Assembly (NCBI GenBank): GCA_027924585.1
Contig: BSBM01001719.1
Span: forward strand, 32,346,001-32,410,000
Direction: 5' to 3'
From: Larix kaempferi
Lineage: Eukaryota > Streptophyta > Pinopsida > Pinales > Pinaceae
DNA length: 64,000 bases
In this document: one piece after another, positions 45,275 through 56,700 of the stretch
Layout of the letters: the number at the start of each line of letters is the position of its first letter
Position numbering within the stretch: position 1 is the first letter of the stretch
Made by a program: the position numbers and the translations under genes
Notes under the pieces: generated by a model
Told to the model about the DNA's origin: nothing
What the model saw: only the letters and a program-made list of their open reading frames with translations
The model's database searches: none

Positions 45275-46990
45275 TGTAATGTCTCTGACCCCAATCTAAG
45301 GCCAAAGGCACTAGTAAAACCAAGGGTAAATGCTAAGTAAGGTTATGCATAGCAGAATAAAGGAGTCTCAGGCCAGGCATGAATGCTAACATCTAGTTAA
45401 ATAGAAATTTTAGCCTTAAGATTAAAATGCAGAACACATATGCAATTATGTTTCTGAATGCACATGGAATGCATCCATATTTGAGCATGAAATTAATATG
45501 ATTTTTAAACATAAATGAAGCATCTATAGCCACATAAAACTAATAAAAAACAGATTTTTGGTCATCCATATAAACATTATTAATCAGAAATTGTGAACAA
45601 CCTTAAAGCATAGATAAATCATATCTACAAACTACCAGTAAAACATAAACAAATCTAATCTAACACCATTAAATTTCAGGTCTCGATCAAACATAAAAAC
45701 ATAAGCATAATAATATTTAAACAACATACGGATCATCCCATTACTTATCATTTAACAAGAATAAATATAAGCAGGAATAAAATCAGATTTGGATAAAATA
45801 ATAAGCAGAGATAGATCATCCTCCACGGGAACATATGCATCAAATTAAAACAGAGAAATAAAACATAATAATAATACTTATCTCTCAAAATGGCAACTGG
45901 CATCAACAGGGCCACATTCCACCCTGCCATAGACATACCAATTTTTGCGTATTACAACTTGAGCAGTCAACCTTGAGCTGAGGTTGTGAGTCCACAAGCA
46001 AGGCACTTTCAATCCTTTCTCAGAAACTCCTCTTTTGAGAAAATAAACAGAAACTTTTTCCTAGCTACTACTTTGTTGTCCATTCTCCATTGCCTATGGG
46101 GTATGACCCAGCTCTCCAATCCCATTTCCCCGCTTCTCGTGCAAGAAACTTGGCCTAGTAAAGCTATAAGGGAAAACATCAACTACCAAACAACATAGAC
46201 TTGGCCAAGAATATGTGTGTAACACAAAACATAACAAGCTTTCCAGATACATAACACAAAACATAACATGATTTCCACATACATAACATAACAAATTAAC
46301 ACATCACTACACAGGCTTGGCCAAGCATGCCCTCCCCTTCCCAAGAGATAAAACATGGTTTTATAGACAAAATAGGCCAATTCCCCTTCAATAGAGGCAT
46401 AATAGGGTTAATTAGGAATCAAGAGGAGAAATTCCCAAGAAGGACCATTCAAATTCCTCATGGCTAATTCCACACAAATTCATGAAGATAAATTCGAATA
46501 GGTAGAGAGAGAGAGGAGTTACAAAATCAATAGGGGTCATACTTTTGCATGCACAAGCCAATAGGAGCATATGAGAGAATAAAGTATCCAAAGTGGTCTA
46601 AAATATCCAAGAGGGGCGCATAATCCATGAGAGAGGTTACACAAAAGATACCTTTTCCAAAAATAGAAAAATAATAATGACGAGAGTTAAACTTGAGGAG
46701 TTGGAGGCTAAATTCAATTTTGTGGAAATTAATTGGCTGAATAACATCAAATGTGCTCCAATAAATAATATTTGGGTTTAATATTCAAGTGTTTGGGTGA
46801 GAAACAACTCATAGAGACACTAGGGGTACAATAGAATTTAAGTTTTAATACAAATCAAAATTTAGGAAATAAGAAGGAAATGAAAATCCCGACACTTATA
46901 TTTTCAATGGGTCCAAGGCACTCAAAATATCACGGACTAGGGTTTGGGAAAAAATAATAATAATTTACTAGGAAAATAACATTCTTGACA
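45275..46990 (-). repeat. Candidate 1.7-kb LTR of a further minus-strand element
   Basis: Starts TGTAATGTC next to the primer-site-like sequence. A possible end, CTTGACA, is at 46990, where the sequence character changes. No second LTR is in the window and no ORF is supported, so this is tentative. Confidence 0.35.
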
Positions 46991-47124
46991 CCCTTTCACC
47001 CTTGCTTATGGAATTCATGGCCTCCCATTCTCGTTAGTGGTCCATATTGAGCCAGTTGTTTTATTAATTTCATGGTCATCCACGACCATAATAATGTCTA
47101 AATACCAATGTCGAGGCACCTAGT
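46991..47124. other. Short spacer before LINE C
   Basis: No feature recognised. It contains CATGGTCATCCACGACCAT, an imperfect inverted repeat. Confidence 0.4.
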
Positions 47125-47186
47125 GCCATATTAATAACCTTGCCCATGCAAAAACGTTATCTAAGGAATGGGAGAAAAAACTCAAG

Positions 47187-47906
47187 ATGTCTGCTCAAGA
47201 AGATCTAAGAGAGATAGAGTCCAAGATTAAGGCTTTGTTTTCAACTCTAAAAGATGGCATTTTTACTAGTGATGAATCCGAGACTCTAAAGCAGCTAGAA
47301 GGAAAACGAACCTCCTTATTGGAAAAAGAAGAACAATTCTGGAGACTAAAAAGTCGAGCTATTTGGTTAGCGGCAAGGGACAACAATAAACAATTCTTTT
47401 ATAATTTTTCCAGTCACAGAAGGAATATTAACACTATCTTAGAGATAAAAAAAGAATCGGGTAATTTGGTAAGCTCATTTCAAGATAAAGCAGTTGCAGC
47501 TGTAAAAAATTTTGGCTCTCTCTTCTCTGAGCCCTCAAGGTGCCCGATAACATAAATGCTAGAAGTTTTAAGGCTTTTTACCAGGGCGTTCAATGACGAA
47601 ATGAATAAGTCCTTAAAGGAGGATATCTCTAAAGAAGAATTGGGACAAGTCCTACAATCTTTTCAGAGAGGGAAAATCCCAGGGCCATATGGTTTCAATG
47701 TAGAATTCTACTTGGGGTTCTATAATCACATCAAGGAAGACCTTCTGAAAGTAGTTCAGGAATCCCAAAAGTCAGGGAAAGTGCTTGGATCCTTCAATTC
47801 AACTTTCATTTCTCTGATCCCTAAGAAGACTAAAAGTGACTCATTTGGTGACTTCATACCAACTGCTTGCTGTAATTTGATATACAAGTTAATTGCTCAG
47901 AGGCTT
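47187..47906 (+). pseudogene. LINE C ORF2, linker and RT start
   Basis: Two open blocks (47187-47555 and 47556-47909) with SRAIWLAARDNNKQFFYNFS and FQRGKIPGPYGFNVEFYLGF. A TAA separates them. RT continues into LIPKKTKSDSFGDFIPTACC and is cut at 47906 by the insertion. Confidence 0.85.
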
Positions 47907-48526
47907 TGATCCGGATTTATGTGGGAACAAAACAAAAGATAGCATATACAGAATCATATACAGAGATATATTGCAAATAACACAATGATACAGTAAACAC
48001 ATATTCTATTAAATAGCAGAAATAGAACAGACTGTAAAATACAATAGCTAGAATGGTGGTAGCTATCTCTGAGAAGAGATGTGGCCGCTATGCTCATTCG
48101 TGCCAAGAGGAATACAAAGCGAGGCCGAAAGGGCCTACTTATCATAAGCATGAGGGAAAGAATCCCAATCATCCAAAAACCTAACCCTAGAAGATGAACT
48201 GTCATAAAGTTTGCGGCCCCAAGGTGGTTAGTTGAACAGTCAACTTCCCGGGGTCATAACTTTTGCATACGATCTCCATTTAGGGCGCTCGGTAGCCCGT
48301 TGGAAAGGTCTAACAAAGATTTACAACTTTCGACTGGGCCCAAATGAATGATGTTGGAAACCATTCGGTCCCCCAAATCAACAAAAAATGTCGTTTAGGG
48401 CCTCAAAATGGCTCCGGAAGTTCAGGACCCGAAAAACTACTAAAAATAGTAATTTACCAAAATTGCCAGAAGACTGTTTTGAGCCAGTTGGAAGAGGTGG
48501 GCTGCCACTGATATCCACCTGGATCA
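47907..48526. mobile_element. 620-bp solo-LTR-like insertion in LINE C
   Basis: Starts TGATCC and ends GGATCA, so TG...CA ends with a 6-bp inverted repeat. It is bordered by GGCTT at 47902-47906 and 48527-48531, a perfect 5-bp duplication. RT homology continues directly across it. No primer site or ORF is seen, so it is a solo LTR or a very short LTR element. Confidence 0.8.
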
Positions 48527-49467
48527 GGCTTAAACCCCTTCTAAGTGATTTTATCACGGAAGAGCAATTTGGTTTCCTATTTAACAGACAAATCCATGAT
48601 GCAGTTTCACAAGCTGAAGAAGCCTTCCATTCGATAAAAAAAGAGAAACATAAGGCTTTTTCTATAAAATTGGATCTCTCTAAAGCTTATGATAGGGTTA
48701 GCTAGACATTTTTAATACTGCTTCCGGTACAGATTGGGATGGCACTTGAAGTAGTCGACTATATAATGGGTTGTGTGCAATCCAGCTCCTTTGCAGTACT
48801 GATAAATGGATCCCCTTCATCTCTTTTTCAAACCTTCAAGAGGGATTCGAAAGGGATGTCCCCTCCCCCTTCCTTTTTATATAAGTTGCGGATGCTCTTA
48901 GAAGGTTGATCCATAATGCTAAGATATGTTAAATAATTGAAGGAGTGCATGTTTCAAGTTATTTGGAAGTAACCCACACCCTGTTTGTTGACGATGTTCT
49001 CATGTTTGGAAATGGTACCTTAGCAAGGGTGGCTCTTCCTTTTCCTTTGAATGTATTGATAGTATGAGTTAAATATCTAGGTTTTGTTCTAAACCCAAAT
49101 TTTTATTCCTTTCAATATTGGCAATGGATTTATACAAAAGTAAAGAAACGCATCTCGTTATCGGAAAATAGGTTTCTCTCAAGAGGAGGTAGAATGGTTC
49201 TCTTGAAAGTAGTAATATAGAGCATACCAGTATATTGGGCTTCCATATCCTACATTCCTAAAGGAATTCTGGACAAAAATCTTTTCATTCTTATGGACGA
49301 CTAGCAAGAAGTCAGAAGGAATCCCATTAGAAAAATGGAAATCTTAAACCCTTCCCAAGAATCTAGGAGGTTGGGGCATTAAAAACCCTGAAATATTCTG
49401 TAAAGCTTTGGCATCTAAAACTCTCTAGAGGTTAATGTAGAGACCTAATTCATCGTGGGGAATATTT
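48527..49467 (+). pseudogene. LINE C ORF2, RT core (broken)
   Basis: Contains IKLDLSKAYDRVS, VLINGSPSSLFQ and a frameshifted LSPFLFILVADAL-type block. The catalytic HTLFVDDVLMFGNG is kept. A deletion right after this motif removes most of the next 50 residues before VKYLGFVLNPN. Many stops follow. Confidence 0.85.
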
Positions 49468-50240
49468 TTGAGATCCAAATATTGCAACAACTCCACTATT
49501 GAGGAGTGGTTTCAGAACCCTTCCAAATCCTTCAAAAATGGGCCTATTGGATGGAAAGCATTGGTGTTGGCTTTTCCCTTAATAGGAAATTGGATAGCAT
49601 GGAAGATTGGTGACAGGAGAAAGGTAAGAATAGGCGCGGATCCTTGGATAGGAGCGGGCAAAGATTTCAAATTATCAGCTGAGTTGAAAGAAAAATTGTG
49701 ACAACAGAAGGTTTTAATGCTAGCTGATGCTCAAGCTCAATCTCCGCAGTTGAGACGAAGAGATGGCTGAAATCCTCACATGATTTAATGCTATCCAGAG
49801 AATTAGCAAGGGAATGGAACAATTATGTGAACAAATTGGTGTACAATTTCATCCACCTGGAACTAATCTGGACAAAGAATGGATTAAATGGAGACTTTTC
49901 GGAGAAACTTAGATATGAAGAAGTCAGCCAAGAAACTTTCCAAGGAGAGAAAAGTTGGTGGAGACCTTTATTGAAAATCGACAACCCTTTGAAAACAATC
50001 CTGACCCTCTGGTTGGCTCTAAATGAAAAAATGTTAACTTGGGAAAACTTAAAGAAAAGAGGTTTTCATGGTCCCATCATTTTTGCACTATGTCTTGGAA
50101 ATGAGGAAACCTCCTCTCACTTGTTCAGTCTATGTCCTTATGCAGGAGAAGTATGGGACATGGTATCCTTGAAAATGGTCAACTCCAAAATAGGGCAAAG
50201 AGATGCAACGCTAGAACAACAATCCCTGGAGTGGTGGCGA
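49468..50240 (+). pseudogene. LINE C ORF2, post-RT and zf-RVT region
   Basis: Open blocks 49468-49701 (SKYCNNSTIEEWFQNPSK, GNWIAWKIGDRRKVRIG) and 49788-50246. The zinc region CALCLGNEETSSHLFSLCPY is intact here, unlike in LINE A. The TGA at 49699-49701 is shared with LINE A. Confidence 0.85.
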
Positions 50241-50360
50241 ACATAAGGGGTACGTAAATATGATGCATTCATAGATCTCTTTGTTTGCACAATCTAGGAA
50301 GCACGCAACCAAGCAATTTTCAAGAACATAAGTGTTCCAACAGACATTGCTTCTGTTATC

Positions 50361-50715
50361 TTGATGGAAAAATTCCAGGAGCACAAGATCGCTGACAAAT
50401 CTAGAAAGATTAGAGAAATTACAGTCCCAAGTATCAATAAGAGTGAGCCATGGGCTTATTTGATGGTGCAAGTCAGGGATATCCTCCTATATGTGGAGGA
50501 GGGGGAGTATTATACATTACAAATGACAGCAAGCTTTGCATCAAATTCACACCTGGGAGGGCATCAAATAGCAAGGCTGAGTTAGCATCTTTGTGGGCGG
50601 TTCTCAAAACTACTCAGAGGAAACATGTTTAAAGGATTCAGATTTTTGGAGTTTCCAAAATGGTGATCGACTGGGATAACCAGATTAATGCCCCCATATT
50701 AATGCGAGTTGCAAA
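50361..50715 (+). pseudogene. LINE C ORF2, RNase H (C-terminus deleted)
   Basis: Residues around FDGASQGYPP and SNSKAELASLWAVLKTTQ are recognisable across two frames. The domain ends at about 50700. Relative to LINE A, 535 bases are missing, including its last part, with TAATGC microhomology at the breakpoint. Confidence 0.8.
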
Positions 50716-50905
50716 CGAATTTGCTGTTAAGCTGGAGGATCGAAGTGACAGTGTATGTAATCTTATAAGCTGTTAAGACAAAGAAAGGTTATGAATTGGA
50801 AACAATGTGAATACTATAAGTTGTTAAGGCAAAGAATGTAATTCCTTTTTGTGATGCAAAACAATTTGGATTATGATAATGTAATTCCTACAAGGACAAT
50901 TGATG

Positions 50906-50945
50906 ATCACTCTTTATTTAGAGTGATAGATATTTTACATTTGGA

Positions 50946-50977
<32 letters not shown>
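50906..50977 (+). other. LINE C 3'-terminal stem-loop and (TA)n tail
   Basis: ATCACTCT (50906-50913) pairs with AGAGTGAT (50920-50927), an 8-bp stem with a 6-base loop. The (TA)n tail lies at 50949-50976. Confidence 0.75.
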
Positions 50978-50979
<2 letters not shown>

Positions 50980-52133
50980 TTGACTTCTTTAATTCATCGA
51001 GGGCACTAATCAATTCACCTTCCCAATCAATGTTTGCAACATATTCTTCTTAATTAGATTGATTATCTGTCTTAACTTCTGCAACTGTCTTAGTCCATGA
51101 AAAGTACTTCTTCTAGTTCCTCTCGGCAATCACCTCCTTCAGATACATTGCCATCTTCTTTAGTGTGTAGAATTTTCTTCTGTTTTGGAACCCTCCTTTT
51201 ATTTTCAGGTATCTGTTGAGTGCACGCAGTTTTTCGTTCATGATAACTAGATTCTTCATCATTGTTGCTATCTCCATCTTTTCTATAAGGACACTTAGAA
51301 GAAAAATGGTCTATTCCTCCACATTTGAAACATTTGAAAGGCAATTTGCTTTTGTACTTACCTTGTCCTATTTTAAGCTTCCTTATAAAGTTTGACTCTT
51401 CATCATCTTATTCATTGCAAGAGTCTATGTCATGATCATGCTTATCCTTTCCAATGGATTTAAAAGAAGCTTCCTTTTTAGTGGGATTATCCTTCTTAGC
51501 TCTCATCTCACATACTGTTAGGATACCCCAAAGCTCGTCCTTTTTTAGATCTTCAATATTTGCTCTATCTTCCAATGCATACACCTTCGCATCGAATATT
51601 GAGGGCCAAGTTCTCAGTATCTTCTGTACCATATATTCTTCTTCTAGAGTGACCCCAATAATTTTGATTCCATTAACTATCTCATCAACTGTTAAGAAGT
51701 AAGAGGTAATGTTTTCTTCATCTTTCATTCTCAAGGATTCAAATAACCTAGAGTAGTTTTAACTTTGCTTTCTTTACCTTTTCATCACCTTCATAAACAC
51801 CTATGAGTTTCTCTCAGACTTCCTTGGTTGAGGCACGGTGCACAAGCTTGAAAAATTCATTATCTGTTAAGCCACATAGCATTACATTTATAGTTCTTGT
51901 ATTGCATTCATATGTTCTCCTTTCAACTAGATTAACTGGTATGACTGCTGGGACATTGTAACCATCAACATTGGACTTCCAGACATCTGCTCCAAGTGAT
52001 TGCAAATATACTTCCATCAGGTATAGTTGGTGCCATCAAATCTTGGTGCTTTGTTTGTGGAAATACCTTCCTTCTTGTCCATATCTGCACACAAATCTAT
52101 ATTCCAGATGTTAATTTGTTACTGAAGACACTC
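50978..52133 (-). pseudogene. Copia-C copy 2: gag with intact zinc knuckle motif, broken frame
   Basis: Counterpart of 1853-3150. The minus-strand blocks are 52017-51814, 51734-51408 and 51344-51090. The knuckle reads CFKCGGIDHFSSKC, a complete CX2CX4HX4C. About 145 bases present in copy 1 (around 1955-2100) are missing. Frameshifts (near 51765) and a stop near 51408 inactivate it. Confidence 0.85.
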
Positions 52134-52145
52134 GCTCTGATACCA
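52134..52145 (-). other. Copia-C copy 2 primer binding site
   Basis: The minus strand reads TGGTATCAGAGC, two bases from the LTR edge at 52148. Confidence 0.85.
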
Positions 52146-52147
52146 AT

Positions 52148-53190
52148 TGTTGGAATCGATTTAATACTAGAGGGGGGGTGAATCAGTATTAACGCATTGA
52201 TCAACAATTTTTACCTTCTTTAACATATTAGTCTTAACATAATATTGATCTTTAGTTATGCATCCAATATAAATAAAATCATTCATCCATATATGCACCA
52301 AGACAAAGAACACCTAACACATACGATTTTGACGTGGAAACCCAAATGGGAGAAAACCACAAAATGCTCTTTTGTAATGAAAATATTACATTCAAGGAAG
52401 CATTGACTTCCCGTTGTTACCAGCACCGGCCCCCTAGTTTTACAGGTCTCGACCTAAAGGAAGCATCGAATCCTTGTGTTCTCTAGCACCAACGGGAAGG
52501 AGTCTATGACCTCCTACGCCTTGCCCCATCCTATAGCCCATAGATCCAAAATAACATGTTTCCTTACTGAACTTCCAACATGCGCACACTTTTGATATTA
52601 TGATGTTTTTCCTACTATGTGCACCTTTTGTATGTAGTCGTATTGTTGTCACTTCTCTGCATACATCACTTGACTTCTCATTCCACTCAAACTTCATTCT
52701 GTTAATGAATCACTTCATATTTCATGTGCTACTTCATTTGTTGTAGTCTGTGACATTGATTAGCTGTGTCATTTTGCTACTTCGCAACTACACTAACCAA
52801 CAGATACTGTGCTTCATTTGATAGCGTGTTGATATGAGATTGTGAACTGGTATCAGATGTAACTGCGCACTTACTAATATGTGTCCATTCGGTTTAAGTG
52901 CCACAGTATTTCAAACAATCTACGACATGTTGTGAATTATATGATTCATCCTTTCGGTTTAACGCACTTGCCTCATATCATCCTAATCATGATGCACATA
53001 CCATATTCTACTGATGTTCTGTTGTTCCACATCTGATGGACTTCTTTACGTCGCACACTTCACTTCAACCTTTGTGCATCAGCTAAATTTTTTTGCATCT
53101 ACTGATATACCTCATTTCAGTCTCTATGCTTCTTCCTTCCAAAACATCTATTTACTATCTGTGTGTTTCTTGTGCTACTATCATTTGGTC
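52148..53190 (-). repeat. Copia-C copy 2, 5' LTR, PBS-proximal part
   Basis: Matches 3165-3741 and 30976-31455 as one uninterrupted stretch, which shows the empty site of G1 at about 52720-52735. It is cut at 53190 by a small chromovirus derivative. Confidence 0.8.
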
Positions 53191-53553
53191 TATTAGGAAC
53201 CCATATCTTTACTTTGTTAGTATGTTGTTGTTGGACGCATATGCTTTGTAAGTCGTCCCGTAGTATTTGTTGATCAATAGTTTGTGTTATTGTTGTTGGC
53301 GCATATGCTTTGTAAGTCGCCCGTAGTATTGTTGATCCATAGTTTGTAACGGCCCATGGTTTCGACCCATAGTATTGGCGCCTAGAATTAGTATATAAGT
53401 GTGTGTTGAGACCTATGAAGGCACCGTGAAGTTATTTGTATTGAGCTTGCTCAAAGGAGGTTTCCCCCTCGAAGTGGCCTGTGATCAATACAAAAGTGAT
53501 TCTGAGTTCTGTCATTTCTGCTATTTCGCGTATTCTTGTTAATTAATTGTTGC
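53191..53553 (+). repeat. Mini-chromovirus 5' LTR (end deleted)
   Basis: Starts TATTAGGAACCC (TG changed to TA) and matches 54026-54388. It stops at ATTGTTGC, where the deletion joins it to coding sequence. Confidence 0.85.
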
Positions 53554-53996
53554 GCACCGTTCAGAGCGCACGTTTCAAGTCGGCGATATGGTTTTTCTTT
53601 GTCTCCAGCCGTACAAAAAATCCTCCTTGAAACTCAAAGGGCATCGTAAGCTTGCTCCAAAGTTCTATGGGCCATATCGGATTCTTCAGAAGATTGGGTC
53701 CGTTGCTTATAAATTGGAACTTCCTCCTTCTTCCCACATTCATCCAATCTTTCATGTATCTTGTTTGAAGAAAGTTCTTGGCACCAACATCAGCGGCCAG
53801 ACAATTTTACCTGAACTGGATAATGAAGGATCCACCCTTTTGGAGCCAGAGGCCATCCTCAATCGGCGCACGCGTTAGCTTCGCTCTCGCTCTATCACGG
53901 AGGTCTTAATTCAGTGGCACGGCATGCAACCAGAGGATGCTACATGGGAACCACTCCTTCAGACTCAACAACAATTTCCACATCTAAAGCTTTGAG
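53554..53996 (+). pseudogene. Chromovirus integrase C-terminus and chromodomain
   Basis: 53588-53878 encodes FQVGDMVFLCLQPYK, KLAPKFYGPYRILQKIGSVA and HPIFHVSCLKK, the integrase C-terminal region of chromoviruses. After a TAG at 53876-53878, a chromodomain-like end follows (EVLIQWHGMQPEDATWEP). Chromodomains of this kind bind modified histones to steer integration. Confidence 0.9.
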
Positions 53997-54011
53997 GACA
54001 AAGCTTTTTTT

Positions 54012-54025
54012 TAAGGGGGAGGGGA
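54012..54025 (+). other. Mini-chromovirus polypurine tract
   Basis: TAAGGGGGAGGGGA immediately before the 3' LTR start at 54026. Confidence 0.85.
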
Positions 54026-54400
54026 TGTTAGGAACCCATATCTTTACTTTGTTAGTATGTTGTTGTTGGACGCATATGCTTTGTAAGTCGTCCCGTAGTA
54101 TTTGTTGATCAATAGTTTGTGTTATTTATGTTGGCGCATATGCTTTGTAAGTCGCCCGTAGTATCGTTGATCCATAGTTTGTAATGGCCCATGGTTTCGA
54201 ATCATAGTATTGGTGCCTAGAATTAGTATATAAGTGTGTGTTGAGACCTATGAAGGCACCGTGAAGTTATTTGTATTGAGCTTGCTCAAAGGAGGTTGCC
54301 CCCTCGAAGTGGCCTGTGATCAATACAAAAGTGATTCTGAGTTCTGTCATTTCCGCTATTTCGCGTATTCTTGTTAATTAATTGTTGCAGGTGCCTCACA
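54026..54400 (+). repeat. Mini-chromovirus 3' LTR
   Basis: 375 bp, TGTTAGGAACCC to GCCTCACA, nearly identical to the 5' copy. Confidence 0.9.
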
Positions 54401-54405
54401 TGGTC

Positions 54406-55796
54406 CTCGTGCACTTGTGTATCTACTGCATTCTTCTTTTTTGTCTTCATGCAACTATCACATATATACACCATCGTCTATATCATTCGTCTTCTTGCAC
54501 ACACTCGGATCCTTGCTAGATTATACTATTCTGTATCTCGATCCTGTTATGCCCCGAATATAATCTTGTATCTTCCACTTAGAATCTCTTTGAACTCACC
54601 ATCAATCTTACTTCTAATCTCCAACTTGCTTCCCTTTTTATACATGGCCTGCATGGATTGTATGTCCACAAGTTGGTTGTGGCATTCCTTATTCCTTGCT
54701 TCGCGGATTGTGCTTATGCCACATGTCATGTTCTACGCCGCTAATGTGTCCTTCCTTTGTGGGTTCTACGAATATATGGTCCTCGATTTGGTTGAATTCC
54801 ACCCTTACTGTACCATCACTTTTGGTTCTTGCACACCGTTAATGTTTCAATGCTTTTAAAAAATTTATGCATATGTGATCTTTGACTTGGTAGGACTTTG
54901 ACCCTTGCAGTACCATCACTTGTGGTACTTACACACTTGTTGTGTCATCAGTTGTGGATTTTTCTCATATACTAACTTAAACTACTACATCCTTCTCATG
55001 ACTTGTGCACTTTCAGGACTTGCATAACTTGCTCAACCATCTCTTGTTCCATGCTGCTTGTGCACTCCACTTGACTTACTTGCACACACTAGAATGTTCT
55101 CTTGAGTTGCTTGGGAACACTAGACTTTGTCCCATGTATTCTTTGGATTTCTTGCACACTCTTCATTCTTCTGTCCAACCAACCCTTTAGCTTGTTCCTT
55201 GAAGTACTATGGCTAGATGGACTTGTGACCTGCTCAAGTACATGTGCCTTATGTACTTATTCAAAATGGATATGCATGGTGTACTCCTCGACACACTTCT
55301 TCATATTGGATGCAACTTCTATATATACTTCTTCACATTGGCATCCATATCCTTCACCATATTCCTTGTGCATATACTTCTTCAATGTGGCTTTACTATA
55401 CTTATTCAAGCTGGCATGGGAATGATGAATCCACTTGACTTTAGTTGACATCAATAATCAAACTGAATCAGTTGACATCCTCTTGGACATTAGTTGACAT
55501 CAATGAAAACCAAAGTTCAACACCAAGTATATGCATGACTATAGATAAATACTCAAGTAGACGCACTTGGTCATATGTATCGTCATCTCTTCTAATTGTG
55601 TAGCCTTGTGTGAAAACACTATGTGACATAAAAGTCATTCCTAAATCTGACATAACCAAACTGTTTATTCAGTTTGGTTACAACTAGATATTCTTTCTAG
55701 GTGTACTATGTATTCAGTTTGGTTATACTTTTAAGTCCCATCTAGGAGTTTTGTGGTTCCTTGAACATTAATAAAGTTATCATATCTTATCTACCA
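54406..55796 (-). repeat. Copia-C copy 2, 5' LTR, distal part
   Basis: Matches 31455-32848 closely. The likely edge is CTACCA at 55796, and similarity to unit 1 stops about 18 bases beyond. ORFs such as 54371-54859 run against the element and are taken as incidental. Confidence 0.7.
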
Positions 55797-56700
55797 TTTT
55801 AACTAAATAGCTACTTTAATACAAAAATATTTTTTAAAATTCTAAATGCCTACATAAAACGATGCTTCAAGTAATAGATCATTGGTAGTTGACAAGGATG
55901 ACCAAATTGCATCCATTGTTGAGCATAACCCAAGTTCTATTGAAATTCCATAATACACTTCTAGAGGTCATCACATGATGCTAGATAACAATTCAAAATG
56001 GTTGTGATAGATGGTTAAGTCAATACTGAGATTCCCACAAGCATTGATGAGATACCTCATGGACCCATGATATAGCTAACTTGGGAGCTGAGCACAAGCA
56101 TGCACACTTCCTCATCAATGCGGCTGATGATATAGCTAACTTAATGTCTAGTTTTCATTTCCGGAATTTGCCAAAACATGAGTATTGCTCTCAACATATT
56201 GTCTGAATGTTGGAATTCTATGTTAAAAATTGAAAATGTAATTTTGAAACATATCAAGCAACAATAAAATCAGTGGTTCTCCAAATGTTTGATATCATAG
56301 TTTGTAGAAATTTATGTTGTTGTACTCTAAGAAGTACGTCCGAAGTGTTAATACTACATGAAGGTATTATCACACCTAACAACTTGTCTGGAGAGATTTT
56401 TTATTATACTTATGGTGAAGACATACTTATTATGATTATGGTGAAGACATACAAGAAGGGACCGATTTGCAGATTTACCATAGGCGAATTGTGTTATTTT
56501 TAGAGAAGCTCTCATTTGTGTTTTCCAAATATCTACTTGTATACCTCTAAACTGCTCCTGAAGGGGCAAACTTTCATTCCATGCATCTCTATTGGAATGA
56601 TTATATTTATAAATTATGATCATCAAACTCACGTATTATACTAACATAATTGATAGAAATGGAAGAAAGTTGAATCCTTTTACATGTTAGTTACTACTAT
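55797..56700. other. Unassigned spacer, unit 2
   Basis: No gene or repeat recognised. This place holds the RING gene region in unit 1, but I find no trace of it here. Confidence 0.5.

Larger units (their letters stand above)
47125..50977 (+). mobile_element. LINE C, 5'-truncated L1-type element with solo LTR inside
   Basis: Homology to the linker of LINE B starts at about 47125 (ACCTTGCCCATGCAAAAACG against ACCTAGCCCAATCCAAGG in LINE D). It runs through RT, zf-RVT and RNase H to a (TA)n tail at 50949-50976. A 620-bp insertion splits it at 47907-48526. It is a different subfamily from LINE B and LINE D, but closest to LINE A. Confidence 0.9.
53186..54405 (+). mobile_element. 1.2-kb internally deleted chromovirus (Ty3/Gypsy)
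   Basis: The element is 53191-54400, flanked by TGGTC (53186-53190 and 54401-54405). A 5' LTR (53191-53553, lacking its last 11-12 bases) joins directly to the integrase C-terminus, and a chromodomain-like part, a purine tract and a 375-bp 3' LTR follow. The primer site, gag, protease, RT, RNase H and most of integrase are gone. Confidence 0.85.
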
